Shown here piece by piece: positions 55,296 to 64,000 of a DNA stretch of 64,000 bases. Position numbers and translations under genes: made by a program. Each line of letters starts with the position of its first letter. Position 1 is the stretch's first letter. The DNA comes from Delphinus delphis (taxonomy: Eukaryota > Chordata > Mammalia > Artiodactyla > Delphinidae), in contig NC_082688.1 in the NCBI RefSeq assembly GCF_949987515.2, positions 81,224,731 through 81,288,730 on the forward strand, given 5' to 3'. Under the pieces are notes generated by a model. The model saw nothing but the letters and a program-made list of their open reading frames with translations, was not told the origin of the DNA and made no database searches.

Positions 55296-55510
55296 TTTTT
55301 TTTTTTTTTTTTTTTTTTGCGGTACGCAGGCCTCTCACTGTTGCGGCCTTTCCCGTTGCAGAGCACAGGCTCCGGACGCACAGGCTCAGCGGCCATGGCT
55401 CACGGGCCTAGCCGCTCCGCGGCATGTGGGATCCTCCTGGACCGGGGCACAAACTCGTGTCCCCTGCATCGGCAGGCGGACTCTCAACTACTGCGCCACC
55501 AGGGAAGCCC
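55296..55510 (-). mobile_element. CHR-type SINE, full length
   Basis: Long poly-T, gcggtacgcaggcctctcac, ending gccaccagggaagcccc. The 16-bp target-site duplication cacttgtttgttttct is at 55280-55295 and 55511-55526, with no mismatch, suggesting a recent insertion. Confidence 0.96.
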
Positions 55511-55884
55511 CACTTGTTTGTTTTCTATCCAGACATTAAAAAAAAACCACTCTAGGTCAGAGATACCATTATAACAAAATGGTCACTTTGAGCATGCTCC
55601 ATAATTGTAATGATCGCGAGGGGGTGTCATGGCTGAACATGCCCATAAAATGCCCCCCAAAAACTGAAATTGAAGAGAGCGGTTGCCCTCAGTGTGCGTG
55701 GTGGGAGGGAGCTCTCAGAATGTGTCATTATTTTGAGTGTTTCTGCTTGGTCACCTGAAAACGACAGGTGTGAGTATATTTAAAGGGCAAACCTTGACGG
55801 AGCCTGTATTTGGTACTGATCCAAAAAGATATGAGACACAGAGCTTTTGTAGCTATCCCAATTTCTTATCTCTGTAAAAAAGAA

Positions 55885-56655
55885 ATTTTGTATTCCATAT
55901 GTTTGCTTTTCTTGTGGTTAAGAAGCATATAACATGAAATCTCTATTCTTAACAAACTCTTAAGTGTACGGTATTGTTGCCTACATGCACCTTATTGTGC
56001 AGATCTCTAGAGCTTTTTCATGTTGAACGACTGAAGCTCTATAATCCACTGAACTGCAACTCTTCATTTCCCAATCCCTGAGTCCCTGGCAACCACCATT
56101 CAACTTTCTAAGAGTTGACTACTATAGATACCTCATATAAGTGGAATTATACCTTATTTGTCTTTCTGTGACTAATGTCCTCAGGTCCACCTGTGTTGTC
56201 ACATACTACAGAAATTCCTTCTTTTTGTATAGTTCAGTAATATTCCATTGTATGTATATACCACATTTTCTTTATTCATTCATCTATCAATGGACACTTG
56301 AGCTGTTTCCACCTCTTGGCTATTGTGACTAGTGCTGCAATGATCACAGGAGTGCAGGTATCTCTTCTAGATCCTGATTTCATATTTTTGGATATACATG
56401 CAGAAGTGGGATTGCTGGGTCATGTGGTAGTTCTATTTTTAATTTTTTGAGGAGCCTCCATACCGTTTTCCATAGTGGCTGCACCAATTTACATTCCCAC
56501 CAACAATGTACAAGGGTCCCAATTTCTCCACATTCTAACTAGCAATTGTTACTTTCTGTGTTTTTGATAACAGCCATCCTAACAGGTATGAGGCAATATT
56601 CCATTACGGTTTTGATCTGCATTTCTCTGATGATTAGTAATGAGCATCTTTTCCT
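55885..56655 (-). mobile_element. Old L1, 3' UTR and end of ORF2, antisense
   Basis: ataatccactgaactgcaac, ttcagtaatattccattgta, gctgtttccacctcttggct, aagtgggattgctgggtcat and ctggctgcacc-type text in L1 order on the reverse strand. Confidence 0.85.
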
Positions 56656-57659
56656 CCCCATAAATTTTTTTTTGACTGAAGGACAAAATATTCCAATAAT
56701 GAAAGGAAATACCACTGTGGTACCAGAAAATATAACCTCTCATCACTAAATTCCCTTATTTTTATTTCATTCCTTTTTTTTTTTTTAACATATCTTAAAA
56801 CAGTGACAAATACTTTCAGCTTCAAATGAAGAGAAAGAAAGACATCAGGGTAAAAGGTGTTCTGGACATCTCAATGCTTTCAGAGCTCAGCCCTCCTCCT
56901 CCAAGGACACACCATCAGGGCAGCAAATCTGGAGGCAGAAAATACTGTACAGCAACATCTGTTAAGCCTGAACAAGGTAACTCAGGAAACTACAAGAACA
57001 CCCAAGAGCAAAAAAAGAGAGTACAGACAGACTATCTTTGGGTCAAAATACTATCCCACAAACTTGGAAGGGGAAGAAGTAGCATGATTAAAATACTAAG
57101 TTAGGGTACCATGGAACCACATGTTCACATCAACACGAATCTTCAAAGCAAGATCACGCCTGACACTTAAATTTACTAGGGCACATTCTCAGGTAGGAAA
57201 CAGGGGTTGCAAACTGGAAAAAGTATCTTTCCCGCCTCTGTGCTTTGTCCTTCATGGAATATGCAAAACTGGAGATTCCTACCTAAAATCTGGATTTTTC
57301 ACCATCCTTTATAAGTTGGCGTCGCTGGCAAAACTGGGCCGATGTCCTGCATGGCAGCATCTGTCCGTCCCCCCAGCATATGAAGCAGAGGCTGCTACTG
57401 GGCCCCAACTCCACTCCACCAGGTCTATGTTACCTGCCTGGCCCCGGAGGCTTCAGAGTCTGTGAGCCCCCCTCCACTACATCAGTCACAGCCCACGGGG
57501 TGGTAAGAGGAGGGAACGTGGAGATAATTTGACAGGGCCTAGAGTCTCTCTTGCTGGAACTGTGACACCACCACACAAGATAAATGGAGATAACTGCTCT
57601 ACTGAAGAGAGGAAGAAACTCCCTGAATTTAGTTTGTCCACTTGATTTTTCTTTCTTTT

Positions 57660-58229
57660 TTAAATTAATGCCTTATTATTTTTTTAACATTTTTATTGGA
57701 GTATAATTGCTTTACATTGTTGTGTTAGTTTCTCCTGTATAACAAAGTGAATCAACTATACGTATTCTTATATCCCCATATCCCCTTCCTCTTGTGTCTC
57801 CCTCCCACCCTCCCTATCTCACCCCTCTAGGTGGTCACAAAGCACCAAGCTGATCTCCCTGTGCTATGCGGCTGCTTCCTACTAGCTATCTGTTTTACAT
57901 TTGGTAGTGTGTATATGTCAATGCCACTCTCTCACTTTGTCCCAGCTTACCCTTCCCACCCCCGTGTCCTTAAGTCCATTCCCTATGTCTGCATCTTTAT
58001 TCCTGTCCTGCACCTAGGTTCATCAGAACCATTTTTTTCTTTTTTAGATTCCATATATATACCGTGTTAGCATACGGTATTTGTTTTTCTTTCTGATTTA
58101 CTTCACTCTGTATGATAGACTCTAGGTCCATCCACCTCACTACAAATAACTCAATTTCGTTTCTTTTTATGGCTGAGTAATATTCCATTGTATATATGTG
58201 CCACATCTTCTTTATCCATTCATCTGTCA
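57660..58229 (-). mobile_element. Young L1, 5'-truncated
   Basis: T-rich start, acatttttattggagtataa, gtggtcacaaagcaccaagc, taggttcatcagaaccattt, ending catctgtcaa. Closely similar to 48484-49175. A possible target-site duplication, cttgattt, is at 57641-57648 and 58240-58247. Confidence 0.9.
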
Positions 58230-58664
58230 ATTTGGTCTGCTTGATTTCTGACCCCCAGTGAGAGCTGGACCCAGACCACCCACCTTGTGATTCTTCCCGT
58301 TCATTACGCTCACTGATGCCATCCCCTTTGGAGAGAGAGAAACTGTCTAAGGAACTTTTGAGTTTTGACTGGATATCATTTTAAAGCACCCCATTCCTGG
58401 TGCAGTTCCAGGCACACATGCATTAAAAGAAAAGTTTTTTAAATGAAGGAGTGAATGAATGACATAGGGAAAAGGCAAGAAGAGTTTCCTCTGTGGGCAA
58501 ATAACAAAAATGATCCTTAAGACTGGGAACAATTTAAGATGAACTTCTTCCACAATATTATGCCCTCAATTTAAATGACGGATGAGATCGATAAGCAATG
58601 AAAAATAGAGAAACTAATGTTTTCAATCTTATACAGTTCTTGAGGATTTCAAGTCCTTTTAGAA

Positions 58665-59350
58665 CAGTATTTCTCACACTTGATAAACATGTAGACCTTA
58701 TTAAAGAAAATATCTCCTATGGATTCCAGAGTTGATATAAATATTGTTTATATTACATCACTTAACTATAAACAAACATAAACCAGATATAAACTCCTTA
58801 TACTTATAGCTCCCAAACATTTATGTGACCAACATGCATTTGCAAAATCAGTGGAATGAGAATTAGCAACATTCATTTAAACTGACAAGGGATGCACTTC
58901 TACTGAAACTACACCCCCACAGCCAATGTCAGTATGGTCCTGGCAGCTTGTGTGCTGCGCTTTCCAGCCACACTTACAGGATCAAAACCCCACTCCCTGA
59001 TCACTTTTCCATTGAGGACACAGACAACCCAACACTCCGTGTTGTTGGTCACTTTCAATTTACGTGGACACATCACTTGCACCAAGTCCACTGTTGTGCC
59101 TTCCTCATCAGCCCATGCATGACAAGGAACAGATGCCATACAATCTTAAACACAGAGGCAGGTTTTGAAACAGTGTAGCCAAATCTGTCATGTAAGAGTC
59201 ATCCAGGTGATTCCAAATGTGCTCGAATTAATTTGTTTTATATTATCATATAATGATAACATAAAATGAAAACATAAATGTTTAGTCTTCTAAGATTGCC
59301 AAGCATACACATAAAGACCCAAAGGGCCCCCAATTTGAGAAACACTCTTG
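58665..59350. repeat. Possible hAT-like element with imperfect terminal inverted repeats
   Basis: The left end CAGTATTTCTCACACTTG resembles the MER5/Charlie terminus. The right end CAATTTGAGAAACACTCTTG reads as its inverted partner. About 685 bp lies between them, including a 76-codon minus-strand frame at 59139-58909 that I do not recognise. No clear 8-bp target duplication. It may instead be two unrelated fragments. Confidence 0.3.
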
Positions 59351-60729
59351 ACATGAAATGTCCATAGTCTGGAGATGTGCCCTGAGGTATTTTTCTGCAT
59401 TTATTATACTGCATCTCAGGTCCTTCAGATGTCAGAAACTCCTAAGTATTTAAAAACGTGAGACAATGAGCTCCTTGAAGGTCAGGTCTACGAAGGAGTC
59501 TCTCTAGTGCCTGGGACACTGGCAGGCACATGAATACCAAGGGAATTAGAGAAAGAATGAAAGAAACACGTCTGAGCTACTGCATCTATATGTCTTGTTT
59601 TTATAAGACATATACATAAGGCCTTAAGGGCTAAAATTCACTTTTCTCTTTTTATAATTACTCTGACAAAGGCAATTATAATTTGAAAGACCCCAAATAT
59701 TTACCAGTTGAAGCAGTGAAACTGTTTTTTTGAGGAATTAATATCAAAGAAATCATACGTGTCATTCCATCATTACAGCTTTCCTCTGGGAAACAGTGTT
59801 TACTTTCCATTTTACAACGTGATATGAGACTAACAGAGTCAGATAGGAGCAGCCCAAATACCCACGATAAATACTCTCTTCCCATTTCTTCCCTCCAACG
59901 ATATACTGCAGCCAGGTGCAACTAAGCTCTCACAAGCTACACATGAAGCAAGAAAGTATACTGTATATCCTCTTAGGAGAAAAAAGCAGACGTTTGAATC
60001 ACCTCAGCATCCTAACCTCCCCCATCATCAAAGGCTCTCTTCTCCGCCATCAGCCTCTAAGCCTCCATTCAAGGCCGATCAGCCCGATTCAGCTACTTCC
60101 ATTTTACAAATGAAATAAAATCATGTAACCTGGGAAGAAATCAAGAAACAGGTTTTACAAGCTCAAAGTGACCGTGTATTTGAACAGTGATTCCGGAGAG
60201 AAGTAAATGAAAACTTCAGGCTAAAAGACAAGTTAGAGAAGAGTCTGTGGTCCTTGGAGGGTAGTCTTCCAATGACACCCCATCTTAAGCCTTTTTCTTT
60301 TTACCCATACCATAAGGGCTGAGTAAACAGTCTCTCACCAAAACCTGCCAGCAGAGCTCTGAACAATCAGTGAGATCTGAGGGTCAGAGCAGGCCACTGT
60401 CTGTATGGCCAAAACTGGCAGTCCTCTAAGGATGGGAGCCCAGAATACCTTTCTGGGGCCGGGAGGCCAAAAAGCAATTACTACCTCGAGATGAAATTCA
60501 AATATCAGAACGAGAAGGGGCCACCACACGCAAGCAGAGCTCATAAAAAATAAGCCATACAGGGACTCCTGCTAGGCCCAGGAGCAAGGTTTGGATGGTT
60601 CAAGGAAGAGCTGTGCTTTAAATGGACAGGTTTCTCCCACTCAGCAGTAGCGTAATGACACATAATTGTGACAGAGGATATACTGAACAGGAAAACCAAA
60701 CAGCAACAGACCAGAAACAGAAAATAAAG

Positions 60730-60830
60730 ATATATATAATCTATATATAGAGATAGAGACATATAAAGATATACATATATACATATATATATATATATAT
60801 GTACACACACACATACATATATATATATCC
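60730..60830. repeat. TA/CA simple repeat
   Basis: Mixed tatatata and acacacac tracts, with (TA)n near 60784-60800. Confidence 0.92.
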
Positions 60831-61088
60831 CCAGTTCTGAATGCAGAAACGGCAGGAAATCTCTGGAAAGCTTGTGGCTAGCACACTGATAGGCCTCAAA
60901 GCCAGTGCCAAAGGTAAGCATCACACACAGTCAAAAACATCTTTGAACCTCTTGCAGGACTGAAGTCCAACCCACTATGGTGCCTCAAGGCTGGAACCAA
61001 TCTCTATCTCCCTGGATGAGTAGCAGATATTACTGGCAATATGGGTGAAAAAAATATACTTATCTTCAAACATTAAAAACACAGTCCA

Positions 61089-61309
61089 GGGGTTTCCCTG
61101 GTGGCGCAGTGGTTGAGAGTCCGCCTGCCGATGCAGGGGACACGGGTTCGTGCCCCAGTCCGGGAGGATCCCGCGTGCCGCGGAGCGGCTGGGCCCGTGA
61201 GCCATGGCCGCTGAGCCTGCGCTTCCGGAGCCTGTGCTCCGCAATGGGAGAGGCCACAACAGTGAGAGGTCCGCGTACTGCAAAAAAAAAAAAAAAAAAA
61301 AAAAAAAAG
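61089..61309 (+). mobile_element. CHR-type SINE, full length
   Basis: gggtttccctggtggcgcag through gtccgcgtactgc with a tail of about 28 A. The 14-bp target-site duplication aaaaacacagtcca is at 61075-61088 and 61310-61323, without mismatch. Confidence 0.96.
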
Positions 61310-62336
61310 AAAAACACAGTCCAAAGCACCCAGATGCTCACATGTGGAAGATACTCAAGAGCTGAGATCAAACAGAGAAGAGCTGATTTAACTCTCGCAT
61401 CCCAAGCTGTCTCAAGGCCATACCCTCACTGAGTGGGAAGAGAGGGACAAGTGAGGCACTATCTAATCAATCAGTGTCTCTCTGTCTGCTTGTCTTCTGC
61501 CTCCTCTCACCCTGTGTCTCCAGTCCTCTCTGTGTTTACCTCTCCCTTTGCGTCCATCTCTCCTCTCCCTTTCCCATCCTGCCAAGCACCATACCATTAA
61601 GGTGAAGCGGGCTTTTGAAGCAACTGCACTATTACAAAAGAAGACTATCAGAGGCAAAAGCCCTAAAGTGGACCCCAAGAAAGGGAAATGTAAAGGAGTC
61701 CCTGACCATGAAACTATGCCTCTGCCTACTTGTGGCTTCGTGTTTTCTAAAACGTCCTAGTTAAGTGGGATTGGTGTCACCTGTTGCTTTTCCTCTCCAT
61801 TTTAGACATCATCTTCATAGTTATGTGGACGTGCCGAAGTAAACCTTTTTGACAATCCACATAACAGTTCACACGTGGGTAGTTTTGGTTCTTCTCAATT
61901 AAATTTCTTGTTTCTAAGTTATTCAACAGAAGACTCTTCTTCAGCGTTGTGTGTGTAGAAAGGGCACAAATCATGTGAAACAGCTTGACCACACAGGTCT
62001 GATTTTGGTGCCTGAACAAGTCCCGCCCCAGCCCTGTCTGGCACGTCACCAATCACGCTAACCCCTGTTACACCAGAGGCCCCCACCCACCCTGGGTCTA
62101 ATTTGGCTACTGTGGCAAAACTGGTGCCCATTCACAAGTCCATTGTGGTTCTGGTGCCAGCTGGACCCTCGCATTTCTGTTTGTGAGAACGTGGGGTTCT
62201 AAGTTAAAGTGAATCAGTCCACAAATGACACTCAAATCGCTACAAATGGAATTGAGAACACTCTGAAAAGCTTCGGCTCTGACGAGAGGAGAGAGGTGAA
62301 TTCCTGTCATGACCCCGCCGCAGTCGAATGCTCAAT

Positions 62337-62372
62337 GCACACGCACACACACACAGACACAGACACACACAC
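62337..62372. repeat. (CA)n simple repeat
   Basis: cacacgcacacacacacaga interrupted by cagacac units. Confidence 0.9.
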
Positions 62373-63489
62373 CCTATATCCTTCTCTCTTTGCCAATCTC
62401 GGAAGATACCAGCTCTCACCAGAATGTGAAAATATAGGGAGGGAACCAACAAAAGAAATGAAGAGAATGCATGCAGCATGAACTAACTGCATTCTCAGTA
62501 TATGAAGCAGGGAATCAAAGAACATTCAGCAAATATTTATTGAGTACATTTATTGAGTACCTACTGGATACAAACTTCCCTTTCACCAAGATAATGCCCC
62601 TGACACCAGAAACTGGCTTCACTAGGTAATTACAACTCTGCTCTCTGTTTCTCCCCAGACATTCTCTTCCCACTTCATGGATTTTTCTTGGCCTGATACA
62701 ATCCTCCTTCTGGAATTCTCTTAAGTAACTACATTGCCTTGGCCATTCTGGTTTCACCTGCTGGCTGACCTAGTTCCAGCTTACTGGAACTAGTGGTAAC
62801 GGCCCATCCTGACCCTCTGGACCATTTACACCTGCCCAGCTCAGGTTAACAGTGACACCTGGCGGGACACTCCCCCTCCCCAACTTTTAAGGAAAGGAGT
62901 CCCTCAGTTTCTAAGAGAAGACCAACTTGAGAATTTAACACACCACCCAGAGAGCATTTTTATTCTTTCGCAGTGCAATATTATTTTCTCTCTAATATTA
63001 CAATTATCGATGACTGAGGACTTTAACCCAAATTTGTTTAATATTTTGATCTAAGAGTTTGAATGATCTTTGAAATGGAAATCACTACCACAGTTTGCTT
63101 TTGCAGGAACCAAACATTCCTATATCTGATATCTGTTCTGCTTAAACTGTACACAAATACCCCCCTAGGATAGGCGTGGGACAGGGTGCCACCTGGGGGA
63201 AGATGGAGTGCCAGGTGGGAAACTAAGGCACCAGATGAAATGGCACAGTTTCCCAGAGAGACAATTTTCCCCCTGGAAGAATATATAATATTTTACGGTA
63301 AACCAAGCCCCAGTATATTATAAAGTGAACGTGACTTCTTTTTTTAAAGGTAAAACCTCAAGAATTCAAAGAAAGTTCCTGCTTGCAGGCAGTTTACTGG
63401 GTTATGTCCACAATACATGCAGATAACTCTACAAATAACCCTCCTGCCTTTACATGTTCTCTGAGGAAATTTTTGAGAAGTATTTCACC

Positions 63490-63610
63490 CACACTATGAA
63501 CTTCCTGAGGGCATGAACCACATCTCCTCCTTCTCTTTGTCTCCAAGTACCTAGGAAGGTACCTAAGACAGTGGCACAAAACAGGCACTCAACAATGTTT
63601 GCAGAATTAA
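63490..63610 (+). repeat. L2 3' end fragment
   Basis: aacttcctgagggcatgaac, cacatctcctccttctcttt, caggcactcaacaatgtttg: the L2 3' terminal pattern. Confidence 0.65.
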
Positions 63611-64000
63611 TTTGGCTGAAATAATGGCAATGACATTGTCAATAAGGAAAGATGTTTATCACATCTGAATGGGAGGAAGGGAAGATGAACAGCTGTATGA
63701 GGAAGTAGAATAGAAGCAACCCAATTTACCAAAACAGCTAACGGCTGCCATAGTAACAATCAGGTGAAGCAATTCAGTTTAGTTCTTTTCCACTTGAACG
63801 AGTACAGGAAGGCAAATATTGTCCTTGTTAATCTCTCAGGGACTTAGGACACAAGTCTACCAGGTGACGCTGGTGCCATTACATTTAATAACATCTCAAG
63901 AGTCGGAAAGGCATCGTGATAATAATGATGTCACCAATAATATTAAGACCTGGTTGTATGCTGATCCTAAGAAGGTCATTTTCATCATTTAAAGGTTAAG

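Larger units (their letters stand above)
36128..64000 (-). other. RASEF intron 1 (incomplete, more than 27.8 kb)
   Basis: No upstream RASEF exon, CpG island or GC-rich promoter is visible, so exon 1 should be further right. Besides the listed repeats, about 39070-41340, 43100-45810, 46120-48470, 49185-50470, 52400-53260, 53730-54560, 56660-57640, 59350-60720 and 61330-64000 hold no gene I can support. Most short open frames in them lack any family resemblance. Confidence 0.75.

Noticed and set aside
56826..57104. 92-codon Lys/Arg-rich plus-strand frame
   Set aside because: A second frame is open over the same bases and no domain is recognised. Probably chance in A-rich intron sequence.
36128..64000. 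Search for RASEF exon 1 or its promoter
   Set aside because: No GC-rich, CpG-rich block or EF-hand coding sequence was seen on the minus strand, so no feature is called.

Overview
This is 64 kb of mammalian nuclear DNA, almost certainly from a cetacean and probably a toothed whale. The diagnostic evidence is repeated copies of the roughly 200-bp tRNA-derived CHR-type SINE (both strands, several with clear target-site duplications) together with a young cetartiodactyl-type L1 whose 3' end recurs several times. There are no operons, bacterial signals or CRISPR arrays.

The window holds one recognisable protein-coding gene, on the minus strand: RASEF (Rab45), an atypical Rab GTPase with N-terminal EF-hands, a central coiled coil and a C-terminal Rab domain. 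Fifteen consecutive internal coding exons lie between 36127 and 4948. They total 1686 bp (562 codons). Every exon-exon phase is compatible and none contains a stop or frameshift. On a 17-exon model, recalled from the human gene, these are exons 2 to 16. Exon 1 (start codon and EF-hands) was not found and should lie beyond base 64000. Exon 17 (C-terminal tail and 3' UTR) was not found and should lie to the left of base 1.

Layout: 1-4947 is intron 16, with L1, SINE and MIR debris. 4948-12932 carries exons 16 to 10: the Rab domain (exons 16 to 12) and two linker exons, with exons 10 to 12 clustered inside 950 bp. 12933-19500 is a repeat-rich intron with a 2.6-kb antisense L1 abutting a sense L1 3' end, followed by a candidate 3' transduction or retrocopy. 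19501-36127 carries exons 9 to 2, mostly the coiled coil. 36128-64000 is 28 kb of intron 1, made of L1, SINE, LTR and simple repeats with no recognised gene.

The most interesting signals concern splicing of RASEF. The exon 13 donor is GC rather than GT. The exon 11 acceptor has an 18-A run where the pyrimidine tract should be. A 52-bp tandem duplication has copied the end of exon 5 with its donor site, next to a perfect 20-bp inverted repeat. I found no convincing new biological system. The remaining observations concern repeat structure and unassigned elements.
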